From positions 1 to 27,743 of IMG/VR virus record IMGVR_UViG_3300025133_000493: a stretch of DNA of 27,743 nucleotides; one strand, written 5' to 3'. Origin of the DNA: a virus. How positions within the stretch are numbered: position 1 is the stretch's first letter; the number at the start of each line of letters is the position of its first letter. A program made the translations under genes and the position numbers. The notes beneath the pieces are model-generated. The model was not told the DNA's origin. It did no database searches and saw nothing but the letters and a program-made list of their open reading frames with translations. Positions 16,102-23,594 of the stretch are shown piece after piece.

Positions 16102-16317
16102 ATGGAATCATTAGCGCATGACTTCGGATTAAAAAACAACGAGGCGCGACGCGATAACAGAATGTGGGTTGGCACCATAGTATATAAGTGTAGCCACATT
16201 ATGCCCTTCGCACGCCCTATCGCCGATATGAACGGCGGCGACGGCGTGACGATTGGGAAAATGCGCAGAATCATCCGCACCGAGCGCGGCATGTGCTGCC
16301 CTGAGTGCCGCAAATAA
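16102..16317 (+). CDS. Small Cys-rich early protein, possible zinc-binding
   Basis: 71 residues, first gene after the early promoter, with GGAG 10 nt upstream of the ATG. Cys30 and His32 (YKCSH) and the C-terminal MCCPECRK (C65, C66, C69) could make one zinc site. No family is recognised. Base use differs from neighbours (runs such as GGCGGCGACGGCGTG, no TGGCCA), hinting at recent acquisition or a different constraint. Early position and size suit a host-takeover or anti-defence protein, but there is no direct evidence. Confidence 0.6.
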   Translation: MESLAHDFGLKNNEARRDNRMWVGTIVYKCSHIMPFARPIADMNGGDGVTIGKMRRIIRTERGMCCPECRK

Positions 16318-16356
16318 CACTGTTGGGGGCGACACAAGACAACTGGAGAAAACAAA

Positions 16357-16578
16357 ATGGCACAAGACACCACACAGCTGGCAGCGACGATTGGCCAGCG
16401 AATTCGCAGGCTAAGATTGGAGCGCGATATGACACAAAAAGAACTGGCCGATCTGATACCAATCAGGGAGCGCTATATCAGCGACTGGGAGCGCGGTATG
16501 CTGCTGCCAAATGTGCGGCGATTGGGGCCACTGTGCAATGCGCTGGGCGTTTCTGTTGACTATCTTATAAGCGGTTAG
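16357..16578 (+). CDS. Xre/Cro-family transcriptional regulator
   Basis: 73 residues forming a single helix-turn-helix domain: IGQRIRRLRLERDMTQKELADLI, recognition helix about residues 37-47 (RERYISDWERG), then RLGPLCNALGVSVDYLI. No dimerisation or cleavage domain is present, so it resembles a Cro or short repressor. The likely target is the inverted repeat in the upstream promoter. A lysogenic life style is possible but no integrase is seen in the window. Confidence 0.9.
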   Translation: MAQDTTQLAATIGQRIRRLRLERDMTQKELADLIPIRERYISDWERGMLLPNVRRLGPLCNALGVSVDYLISG

Positions 16579-16593
16579 TTTGATGATTTTTAC

Positions 16594-16653
16594 AAGGCCC
16601 GGCGTGGCCTGGCATGGCCCGGCTTGGCATGGCCCGGCAGGGCAGGGCAAGGC
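16594..16653 (+). repeat. (NNGGC)12 pentamer tract 1
   Basis: Twelve uninterrupted 5-bp units in which the last three bases are always GGC while the first two vary (AA, CC, GT, CT, AT, TT, AG occur). It is preceded by TTTTTAC and followed by AAGGAAACAA, lies between the Xre gene and the gene at 16682, and is matched in length and flanks by the tract at 17257. Confidence 0.92.
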
Positions 16654-16681
16654 AAGGAAACAACAAAGGAGAAGAGAAAAG

Positions 16682-17248
16682 ATGATTGATCGAATCGAAT
16701 TGGAAATTGAGGGTGTGTCGCCATTATTGATGCACAACGGGGAAATGGCAGACCCATTGAACCCCATGACGCAAGAACTTAAAAAGGTAAGTTCCAAGCG
16801 AGTCAAAACGGAGTCTGATCACAGAGAAATGGCCAAACTGGAGTGGCACGCAGGAATCTATCAGCAGGAGGGTGTGGTGGTGGTGCCTGGCGTGATGCTA
16901 GACAAGACAATTATTGAAGCGGCGCGCAAGTCCCGAAAAGGCAAACAGGTGCAATCTGGCGTGATGGTGGACGGCGATCCAGCGCTGGAGTTTCCAGACA
17001 AAGGCAAATCACTTACAGCACTCTATGAAAGTGGCAGCTACACAGACCGGCGCATGGTTGTGGTGCAGAAAAACAGGATTGCACGCACGCGGCCAAAATT
17101 CAATGTTTGGAGTCTTCAATTTTCTATCCAATTCGACGATGAATTAGTTTCCAGAAGCGAGTTGGTCGATATGGTCGATCTGGCGGGGCAAACTATTGGG
17201 ATCGGTGATTACCGACCGCGATTTGGACGTTTCCAGCGGCTGGTTTGA
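16682..17248 (+). CDS. Conserved early phage protein; possible RAMP/Cas7-like fold
   Basis: 188 residues from ATG 16682, which has AAAGGAGAAG upstream; the frame stays open back through the pentamer tract to 16580, so a longer form cannot be excluded. Recognisable family features, as I recall them from phage proteins without a settled function, are IEGVSPLLMHNGE at the start, VVVVPGVMLDKTIIEAAR in the middle, DRRMVVVQKNRIARTRPKF, and the glycine-rich ending LAGQTIGIGDYRPRFGRFQ. The SPLLMHN opening and C-terminal glycine-rich loop recall RAMP (Cas7-type) RRM folds that bind single-stranded nucleic acid. That link is a guess from pattern only. Neighbouring genes are early replication/recombination genes. 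Confidence 0.75.
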   Translation: MIDRIELEIEGVSPLLMHNGEMADPLNPMTQELKKVSSKRVKTESDHREMAKLEWHAGIYQQEGVVVVPGVMLDKTIIEAARKSRKGKQVQSGVMVDGDPALEFPDKGKSLTALYESGSYTDRRMVVVQKNRIARTRPKFNVWSLQFSIQFDDELVSRSELVDMVDLAGQTIGIGDYRPRFGRFQRLV

Positions 17249-17256
17249 TTTTTTAC

Positions 17257-17316
17257 ATGGCACGGCTTGGCCAGGCGAGGCGCGGCAGGGCTTGGCAAGG
17301 CATGGCAGGGCAAGGC
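17257..17316 (+). repeat. (NNGGC)12 pentamer tract 2
   Basis: Again exactly twelve units of NNGGC, with the same flanks as tract 1 (TTTTTAC before, AAGGAAACAA after) but a different series of variable dinucleotides. It starts 9 bp after the stop of the previous gene and ends 24 bp before the ATG at 17341. Confidence 0.92.
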
Positions 17317-17340
17317 AAGGAAACAAAGAAAGGAAAAAGC

Positions 17341-17838
17341 ATGGAAAAAACTACCGCATATCCCATGGATTTTGATCAGCTAGAAAAGGGATCTGTAATT
17401 ACTGCTGAACAGTTGGAGCAAATTACCGGGTTTGATCGCAAGGAGGCTGGGTTCTCGCTGGCGGTGATGAGGTTTAGTGGCCGTGTGACCAGGGAAATGG
17501 GAGCGCGTGGAATTGATGTTGTTACGCGAGTCAAGAAAAACAAGCTGCACATTCTGGAGGATGACGAGGCCAGCACATACACAGCGGAGCGTGGCAAAAT
17601 ATTCTATCGGGGCATGTGTCGATCATTGCGGCGTATGGCGTATATTGACCAGGCTAACTTGGGCGACAAGCAGAGGAAGCGCCACGAAAGGGCTGTGCAC
17701 ATCCTTGGACACATGGTTTTGGGCGCAAGGAAGGGCAGAGGGAAAGCAATAAAAGCAATGGAGTATAAGCGCGATACACCTCGGGTTTTGGAGGGGAATT
17801 CCATGGCACATAGCGATATAAAATCGAAGGAGGATTAA
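17341..17838 (+). CDS. Early protein of unknown function
   Basis: 165 residues from ATG 17341, preceded by AAGAAAGGAAAAAGC; the frame is open upstream through pentamer tract 2 to 17245. The N-terminus (MDFDQLEKGSVITAEQLEQI, TGFDRKEAGFSLAVMRFSGR) resembles a small winged-helix-like domain, and the middle is a basic helical segment (GKIFYRGMCRSLRRMAYIDQ, KQRKRHERAVHILGHM). No catalytic motif is visible. Composition suggests nucleic-acid binding, possibly a regulator; I do not recognise the family. Confidence 0.7.
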   Translation: MEKTTAYPMDFDQLEKGSVITAEQLEQITGFDRKEAGFSLAVMRFSGRVTREMGARGIDVVTRVKKNKLHILEDDEASTYTAERGKIFYRGMCRSLRRMAYIDQANLGDKQRKRHERAVHILGHMVLGARKGRGKAIKAMEYKRDTPRVLEGNSMAHSDIKSKED

Positions 17839-17839
17839 G

Positions 17840-18079
17840 ATGGAAGTTTTTTTTGTGGTATTCGGCGTGGTGGCTGGCTTTATATTGGCCGAAGAGTGGC
17901 ACATACGCAGGCAGGCCAAAGCACCAGAGCCACTACAAAGGCGGGTGGTGTGGTCTGAATCAGACGCTAGAGCGCGCCAGAGAATCGCAGACCAGTGGAA
18001 ACCACAGCGCAGCGCAGTGGGGCCATGGAGCATAACAAAGGGCGAAACCGCCAGCAGCACAAAACCAGACCAAAAGTAA
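17840..18079 (+). CDS. Small membrane-anchored protein
   Basis: 79 residues with a strong AGGAGG 6 nt before the ATG and one base after the previous stop. Residues 1-18 (MEVFFVVFGVVAGFILAE) are a single N-terminal membrane segment; the rest is soluble, basic and Arg/Gln-rich (LQRRVVWSESDARARQRIAD). It resembles small inner-membrane early phage proteins. Function unknown. Confidence 0.6.
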   Translation: MEVFFVVFGVVAGFILAEEWHIRRQAKAPEPLQRRVVWSESDARARQRIADQWKPQRSAVGPWSITKGETASSTKPDQK

Positions 18080-18148
18080 ACTGGCGCAGCCCAAGAGGAG
18101 CCACGCCAGCCAACCAAACCCAAGTCAAACAGAGAGGATAGTATAACC

Positions 18149-19453
18149 ATGGGTACACCAGGATTGCACGTTACCAGCGTGCAAATAGAAAACGTCAAAC
18201 GTGTAAAAGCGTTTGCGATGCAACCAACAGCCAAAGGGCTAACCATAGTTGGTGGCAAAAACAAGCAGGGTAAAACATCTGTTTTGGATGCCATCGCATG
18301 GGCCATTGGTGGTGGGCGCAAAGCACCAAGCGAACCAAAGCACAGTGGCTCAGTGTCCGATCCTGTAATCGAGGTGGAATTGTCCAACGGCGTAAAGGTG
18401 TCACGTAAAGGCAAAAATAGCGCACTGACAGTGCTGGATCCATCTGGCCAGCGCAGTGGCCAAGCGCTGCTGGATAGCCTGGTTTCCGAATTCGCATTGG
18501 ATCTGCCAAAGTTTATGGAGGCCACCAGCAAAGAGAAGGCGCGCACACTGCTGGGACTGCTGGGAATTGGTGACGATCTGGAGCGTTTGGCACTGGATGA
18601 AAAACGCCTATACGACGAACGGCACCAGCTGGGCGTTATGTGCACCAGCAAAACCAAACATGCCGAAGAATTGCCAGAGCATCCAAACATGGGACTGGAG
18701 CCAGTAAGCGTTTCCGATTTAATCCAGCAGCAGCAAACCATCTTGGCCACCAATGGTGCAAACCAAGCCAAACGAAACAGGGCCGCAGAGTTGGCGCAGC
18801 AATACGATCAGGCCAACCAGGAAGTGGCCAGGCTGGATGGACTATTGCAGGCAGCAATGGAGGCACGCAAGGCAATTAGCACTGATTGCACGATAGCCAG
18901 CCAGACAGCTGCCGAATTGCACGATGGCTGCACCGATGAAATTGAACAGCAGATCGCCGCGTTTGAAACCACCAACAGCCAAGTGGCAGCAAACCAGGCC
19001 AAGGCAGCTGCACAAGACGAGGCCACGCAGTTAGCCAGCCAGGTGGCTCTAAAGGATGATGCGCTGGAAGCTGTTAGGGCAGAGCGTTTGGCCATCCTGG
19101 ATAATGCAGAATTGCCATTGGCTGGCCTATCTGTGCAGGATGCCGAATTGGTCTACAATGGGACCAAGTGGGATGGGATGAGTGGCGCAGACCAGCTGCG
19201 GGTTGGCGTGGCCATCGTTCGAGCATTGAAACCGGAATGCAGTTTTGTGCTGCTGGATAAGCTGGAGCAGATGGACACAGACACACTGGCAGAATTTGGC
19301 CAGTGGCTGGAGGCAGAAGGGTTGCAGTGTATTGCCACCAGGGTATCCACCGGCGAAGAGTGCAGCATTATTATCGAGGATGGGTTGCCAGTGGGGAAAA
19401 CGTATGGCGAAATTGTGGCCAACGTTAAAACAGATGCTGGGCTGGAATTTTAA
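18149..19453 (+). CDS. RecF/SMC-like AAA ATPase (AAA_23 type)
   Basis: 434 residues. ATP-binding features of the RecF/Rad50/SMC class are clear: Walker A GGKNKQGKTS (35-44) after the typical ENVKRVKAFAM start, an ABC-like signature MSGADQLRVGVAI, and Walker B SFVLLDKLEQMD. Between them lies a coiled-coil-forming region (AAELAQQYDQANQEVARLDG through about residue 310). It probably works in phage recombination or DNA end processing with neighbouring nuclease and RecA-like proteins. RBS GAGAGG. Confidence 0.85.
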   Translation: MGTPGLHVTSVQIENVKRVKAFAMQPTAKGLTIVGGKNKQGKTSVLDAIAWAIGGGRKAPSEPKHSGSVSDPVIEVELSNGVKVSRKGKNSALTVLDPSGQRSGQALLDSLVSEFALDLPKFMEATSKEKARTLLGLLGIGDDLERLALDEKRLYDERHQLGVMCTSKTKHAEELPEHPNMGLEPVSVSDLIQQQQTILATNGANQAKRNRAAELAQQYDQANQEVARLDGLLQAAMEARKAISTDCTIASQTAAELHDGCTDEIEQQIAAFETTNSQVAANQAKAAAQDEATQLASQVALKDDALEAVRAERLAILDNAELPLAGLSVQDAELVYNGTKWDGMSGADQLRVGVAIVRALKPECSFVLLDKLEQMDTDTLAEFGQWLEAEGLQCIATRVSTGEECSIIIEDGLPVGKTYGEIVANVKTDAGLEF

Positions 19454-19473
19454 CCAGGAGAAAGGATCGACAA

Positions 19474-19644
19474 TTGAACAAGAACAGCAAAAAGAAGGCA
19501 CGCAAAAACAGGGCCAGCCAGAAAATGGAAAGCCAGCGGGTGCGAGACAGCCACAAGGCGTGGCACAAACTGACACCAGACCAGAAACAGGCCGAAATGA
19601 AACAGGCCGCGTATTGGAGGAACCTATACCATGCTGAAAATTAA
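19474..19644 (+). CDS. Small basic protein between two ATPase genes
   Basis: 56-residue ORF from TTG 19474 with AGGAGAAAGG upstream, overlapping the next gene by 14 bp. The N-terminal half is highly basic (NKNSKKKARKNRASQKMESQ), followed by KAWHKLTPDQKQAEMKQAAY, typical of a small helical phage protein. Real translation is likely because it fills a gap with a good ribosome-binding site, but the start is rare and function is unknown. Confidence 0.5.
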   Translation: MNKNSKKKARKNRASQKMESQRVRDSHKAWHKLTPDQKQAEMKQAAYWRNLYHAEN

Positions 19645-20659
19645 CACAGGCAAACAGTTGGGGCCATGTAAAGGCTTGATCTATGGGCCAGAGGGGGTGG
19701 GCAAATCCTGGCTGGCTGCCAATCTGCCAGGTGCGCTATTTATCGATGTGGAATCTGGCACTGGCGAAATGGACGTGGCGCGCACCGAGACACCAGAAAG
19801 CTGGGCACATCTGCTGCAAATTGTGGGCCAGCTGGCTGCGAATCCGATGGGATACCAGACACTGGTAATTGATACGGCAGACTGGGCAGAGCGTTTGGCC
19901 ATCCAGCAGGTATGCGCCACCAATGGGTTTTCCTCACTGGGAGGCCAAAACGATTTCGGCAAAAGCTACAATGAACTGGCCGAAATCTGGGCCAAGTTTC
20001 TAAACCAGCTACAGGCCGATCTTATCGCACCAGGCAAAATGCATGTGGTATTCCTGGCACACAGCACCACCAAAAAACACGAACTGCCAGAGGAAGAAGG
20101 AGCATATGATCGGTATATGCTTAAGCTGGAAAAGAAAACCGCGCCACTGCTGATGGAGTGGTGCAGCCTGGTGCTGTTTACCAACTACAAAACTATGGTA
20201 AGCGTAGACACCAAGACCAAGAAAGCAAAAGGCCAAGGTGGCACTAGGCGAGTTATGTATAGCCAGCACACTGCTGCATACGATGCCAAAAACAGATTCC
20301 AGCTGCCAGCAGAAATGGACATGGAATATAAGCACATTGCGCCATGTTTCGCCAACCTGAAATCGCAGCCAGCAGCGCCAGCGCCAGCAGCTGCACCAAA
20401 GCCAGAAGCAGCGTTATATGAAGCAGTACCAGTGGCACCAGAGCCAGCCAGCAGTGGGCTGTCACAGCCTAAGCGCGCACTGCAAAAAATGATGAGCAGC
20501 GCTGGCGTATCTTATGAGGATGTATTGGCCGTGGTCGTGGCGCGTGGCCAATTTCCAGCAGGCACACCACTGGAGGCACTGCCAGACGATTTTGTAGAAG
20601 GCTGGATTTCCCATAACTGGCCAAAGGTGCTGGAGTTTATCAACAAGCAGCGCCAGTAA
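19631..20659 (+). CDS. RecA-like AAA ATPase (AAA_24, Sak4-like) of the recombination module
   Basis: 342 residues. Walker A GPEGVGKS (19-26) and Walker B YQTLVIDTADW (76-85), with the FIDVESGTGEMD and VFLAHSTTKKHE segments (the latter sensor-like), match the phage AAA_24 group that includes Sak4-type single-strand annealing/recombinase ATPases. The C-terminal 110 residues hold an Ala/Pro linker (AAPAPAAAPKPEA) and a small helical domain ending FINKQRQ. It is followed by a DUF669 SSB-like gene, the usual partner. Confidence 0.85.
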   Translation: MLKINTGKQLGPCKGLIYGPEGVGKSWLAANLPGALFIDVESGTGEMDVARTETPESWAHLLQIVGQLAANPMGYQTLVIDTADWAERLAIQQVCATNGFSSLGGQNDFGKSYNELAEIWAKFLNQLQADLIAPGKMHVVFLAHSTTKKHELPEEEGAYDRYMLKLEKKTAPLLMEWCSLVLFTNYKTMVSVDTKTKKAKGQGGTRRVMYSQHTAAYDAKNRFQLPAEMDMEYKHIAPCFANLKSQPAAPAPAAAPKPEAALYEAVPVAPEPASSGLSQPKRALQKMMSSAGVSYEDVLAVVVARGQFPAGTPLEALPDDFVEGWISHNWPKVLEFINKQRQ

Positions 20660-20706
20660 CATAAGTGGCGCACAACATAACACAAACCAACAGAAAAGAG
20701 GACAGT

Positions 20707-21210
20707 ATGCCAGATCATGCATTTGGATGGGACAAGACAGGGATCGACAATCCCAAAATGGGTGGCGATTTCCAACTGCTGCCAAAGGGTGAATACAAAT
20801 TTACCGTGACCAAGATGGAGCGAGGCCGCTATGAGGGTGGGCCAGGTGCGAAGCTGGATCCATGTGACGTGGCGATCTTGCACATGGATGTGGATGCAGG
20901 CGAATTGGGCGTGGTGCCACACATACACAAGCTGCATCTACACACCAAAGTGGAAGGCATGATCACGGAGTTTTTTATCGCTGTGGGACTGCATGATCCA
21001 GAATCCAGCCACCTGGCACTGCGTTGGGGTGATCTCGTTACCAGGCAGGGTGTGGTGAAAATGGATCACCGCACATACGATGGCAAACAATACAACGATG
21101 CCAAAAAATTCCGAGCCATCAAAAACGGCACACCAGCACCAGCGCCAGCACCAGCACCAGCGCCAGTAGCAGCACCACCAGCGGCAGACAATGGCGAATT
21201 GCCATTCTAG
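20707..21210 (+). CDS. DUF669-type protein with SSB-like acidic tail
   Basis: 167 residues from ATG 20707, with GAGGA upstream; the frame is open to 20665 but that part is not conserved-looking. The core (PKGEYKFTVTKMERGRYEGG, PGAKLDPCDVAILHMDVDAG, ITEFFIAVGLHDPES) fits the DUF669 family of phage single-strand DNA binding proteins. A Pro/Ala linker (about residues 146-160) ends in DNGELPF, similar to the C-terminal tip of SSB proteins (D-D-D-I-P-F) that recruits partner proteins. Confidence 0.8.
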   Translation: MPDHAFGWDKTGIDNPKMGGDFQLLPKGEYKFTVTKMERGRYEGGPGAKLDPCDVAILHMDVDAGELGVVPHIHKLHLHTKVEGMITEFFIAVGLHDPESSHLALRWGDLVTRQGVVKMDHRTYDGKQYNDAKKFRAIKNGTPAPAPAPAPAPVAAPPAADNGELPF

Positions 21211-21443
21211 TGGTGCCAACTAACCTATCCGACTGGATCCAGGGCTTGGTGCCTGAAAAGCTGCCAATCTCTCTGTTCCGAATTCCAGGCAGCTGTGCCA
21301 CAGTCCTGGATCCAGTTTTATGGTTAGAGCAATTACAGCTGGATGCAGCAGACCCAAACCACCCAAGGGCAAAGACTGGCGCACTACAGAGTGATTTAGC
21401 CAGCCTGTATGCCATCGTAAACAGAGAGGATCTCAAATGGTAA
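21210..21443 (+). CDS. Small early protein of unknown function
   Basis: 77 residues from GTG 21210, sharing one base with the upstream stop and overlapping the helicase start by 7 bp. The sequence (MVPTNLSDWIQGLVPEKLPI, FRIPGSCATVLDPVLWLEQL) ends in RAKTGALQSDLASLYAIVNR, a pattern seen in small phage replication-region proteins. No enzyme motif. Function unknown. Confidence 0.65.
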   Translation: MVPTNLSDWIQGLVPEKLPISLFRIPGSCATVLDPVLWLEQLQLDAADPNHPRAKTGALQSDLASLYAIVNREDLKW

Positions 21444-23050
21444 CATTTGCAGTTAGGCCATACCAGGAGGCCAGCAAGGCAGCAGTGGAGCGCGAATGGT
21501 TGGAAGGCAGATCGCGCACACTGCTGGTACTGCCAACTGGCTGTGGAAAAACAATTGTATTTTGCCAGATAACAGAGGATCTGGTACGTATGGGAAAGCG
21601 GGTTTTGATCCTGGCACATCGAGGCGAACTACTGGATCAGGCCGCACAGAAAATGGAGGCAGCCACTGGGCTGCGATGCAGTGTAGAGAAGGCAGATCAA
21701 ACTTGTCTGGGCGAATGGTTTATGGTGGTGGTGGGATCAGTCCAAACCCTAATGCGCCAAACCAGGTTGGATAAATTCGATCCTGGCCACTTCGATGCCA
21801 TTATTGTGGATGAGGCACACCACTGTTTATCTGATAGCTATCAGCGGGTTTTATCCTATTTTGATCAGGCTGACGTGCTGGGCGTAACAGCCACACCAGA
21901 TCGTGGCGATATGCGGGATCTGGGCGAATATTTCGACAGCCTGGCATATCAATACAGCATGGCCACTGCCATCCAGGATGGCTATTTGTGCCCAATCAAG
22001 GCACTGCACATACCGCTGGAAATCGATCTATCGCAGGTGAAACAGCAAAGTGGCGATTTCCAGTTGGCAGCACTGGGCAGTGCGCTGGATCCATACCTGG
22101 AGCAAATAGCCACCGAAATGGTGCAGCACTGCACCGGCAGGAAAACAGTGGTATTTTTGCCACTAATAGCCACCAGCCAGAAATTCTGCGATATTCTGAA
22201 ATCCAAAGGATTAACAGCCAGGGAAATCAACGGCGAAAGCCAAGACAGAGCAGAAGTGCTGGCCGATTTCGATGCAGGCCATTTTGATGTGCTGTGTAAT
22301 TCGATGCTACTCACTGAGGGTTGGGACTGTCCAACTGTGGATTGTGTGGTGGTGTTACGGCCAACCAAGATCAGATCGCTCTATTGCCAGATGGTGGGCC
22401 GCGGTACCAGGCTGGCACCAGGCAAAGACCATCTATTGCTGCTGGATTTCCTATGGCACACAGAGCGCCACCTATTATGCCACCCAGCCACCATAGTGGC
22501 AGAATCACAGGAAGTGGCAGCACAGATCACGGCAAACATAGCAGCAGAGCCAAACGTGCCTGTGGACCTAATGGAGGCAGACGAAGTGGCGCAGGGCGAT
22601 TGTGTGGCAGAACGCGAAAGCAAGCTGGCCGAAAAACTGCGCGAAATGAAAAACCGAAAACGCAAGCTGGTGGATCCGTTACAGTTTGAAATTTCGATCC
22701 AGGCCGAAGATTTAAGCGGATTCGTGCCAGCGTTTGGCTGGGAAGCTGGGCCAGTCCAGGAGCAGCAGCAGCAGGAATTAGAGAAGGCTGGCATATACGC
22801 AGACGAAATAGAAACCGCTGGGAAGGCAGACAAGATACTGGAGCGCATAAACCAGCGCAGGGCCGAAAACCTAAGCACACCAAAGCAGATCAGGTTCCTG
22901 GAAAAGCGAGGGTTTCAGCATGTAGGCCAATGGCCATTTGGCCAGGCGCGCTCTATGATTGATCAGATAGCAGGCAATGGCTGGCGCACACCAAAGCATA
23001 TACAGCCAGCCAGCTACAAACCAGAGAAGGCAGAAACGACCAATGGCTAA
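21437..23050 (+). CDS. Superfamily 2 DNA/RNA helicase
   Basis: 537 residues with the SF2 (DEAH, UvsW/ResIII-like) motif set: motif I PTGCGKT (33-39), Ia LILAHRGELLDQ, II IIVDEAHH (DEAH at 125-128), III GVTATPDR, V LLTEGWDCPTVDCV and VI YCQMVGRGTRLAPG. Residues beyond about 400 form an extra region with LREMKNRKRKLVDPLQFEIS and a C-terminal LSTPKQIRFLEKRGFQHVGQ repeat-like helical domain. It probably unwinds forks or D-loops in phage replication and recombination. The nuclease start overlaps by 8 bp. Confidence 0.92.
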   Translation: MVTFAVRPYQEASKAAVEREWLEGRSRTLLVLPTGCGKTIVFCQITEDLVRMGKRVLILAHRGELLDQAAQKMEAATGLRCSVEKADQTCLGEWFMVVVGSVQTLMRQTRLDKFDPGHFDAIIVDEAHHCLSDSYQRVLSYFDQADVLGVTATPDRGDMRDLGEYFDSLAYQYSMATAIQDGYLCPIKALHIPLEIDLSQVKQQSGDFQLAALGSALDPYLEQIATEMVQHCTGRKTVVFLPLIATSQKFCDILKSKGLTAREINGESQDRAEVLADFDAGHFDVLCNSMLLTEGWDCPTVDCVVVLRPTKIRSLYCQMVGRGTRLAPGKDHLLLLDFLWHTERHLLCHPATIVAESQEVAAQITANIAAEPNVPVDLMEADEVAQGDCVAERESKLAEKLREMKNRKRKLVDPLQFEISIQAEDLSGFVPAFGWEAGPVQEQQQQELEKAGIYADEIETAGKADKILERINQRRAENLSTPKQIRFLEKRGFQHVGQWPFGQARSMIDQIAGNGWRTPKHIQPASYKPEKAETTNG

Positions 23051-23594
23051 TATAAAGAGCTTACCCACTGTCTATGGCGGCATACGATACAGATCCAGGC
23101 TGGAAGCACGCTGGGCCGTTTTCCTGGACTATATGGACATAGATTTTATCTACGAACCAGAAGGCTACACGGATGGCAAGGTGTGCTATTTGCCAGATTT
23201 CTGGCTGCCAGCGCACGAGCTATTTATTGAAATAAAACCTGGGCCGCTAAGTGATGCGGAGGAAGCAAAAGCAAAAATGGTGGTGGAGGGCACAGGGCAC
23301 AGGCTGCTGGCGCTAATAGGTTTTCCAATGGAGCCAATACAATTTATGGCCGATATGAAACGCACCAATTTATACGGACGGTTCGAGCGCGATGGCAAAA
23401 CGCGCTACAGAATGTCGTATTGTTCTTATTTTGTGCAATGTGGCTGTAGTCGTGTCGATATAAGGGATTATTCAGTGGAACCAGATTGGTTAACGTGTGA
23501 CTGTGATGATTTTCGGCCAAACTTTTTAAACCTTAATATGGCTGCACAAAAGGCCAGATCATTCCAATTTGTTGGTGGGGTGGCCAATGGCTGA
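23043..23594 (+). CDS. PD-(D/E)XK-fold nuclease
   Basis: 183 residues from ATG 23043, which overlaps the helicase stop; the frame is open to 22977. The fold is shown by YRSRLEARWAVFLDYMDIDF (Glu21 in the first helix), CYLPDFWLPAHELFIEIKPG with Asp52 and the E63-x-K65 pair, and YEPEGY between them. This TnsA/RecB-like arrangement is common in phage endonucleases. A Cys-containing C-terminal part (YFVQCGCSRVDI, LTCDCDDF) could bind a metal. Likely a structure-specific or recombination nuclease working with the adjacent helicase. Confidence 0.8.
   Translation: MANIKSLPTVYGGIRYRSRLEARWAVFLDYMDIDFIYEPEGYTDGKVCYLPDFWLPAHELFIEIKPGPLSDAEEAKAKMVVEGTGHRLLALIGFPMEPIQFMADMKRTNLYGRFERDGKTRYRMSYCSYFVQCGCSRVDIRDYSVEPDWLTCDCDDFRPNFLNLNMAAQKARSFQFVGGVANG

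Noticed and set aside
16594-17316. Pentamer tracts considered as a CRISPR array or leader-repeat system
   Set aside because: The period is 5 bp with no spacers of 25-40 bp, and no cas gene is present apart from a speculative fold resemblance.
17623-18771. Long open frame of 382 codons on the minus strand
   Set aside because: It lies opposite several clear + strand genes with ribosome-binding sites and the AAA ATPase; its protein is low-quality (Ser/Pro/Leu-rich, no motif). Strong codon bias of the + strand genes creates such mirror frames.
19245-19637. 130-codon + strand open frame across the end of the RecF-like gene
   Set aside because: It overlaps the Walker B region of the ATPase in another frame with no recognisable sequence; the 56-codon frame at 19474 with a ribosome-binding site is the better choice.
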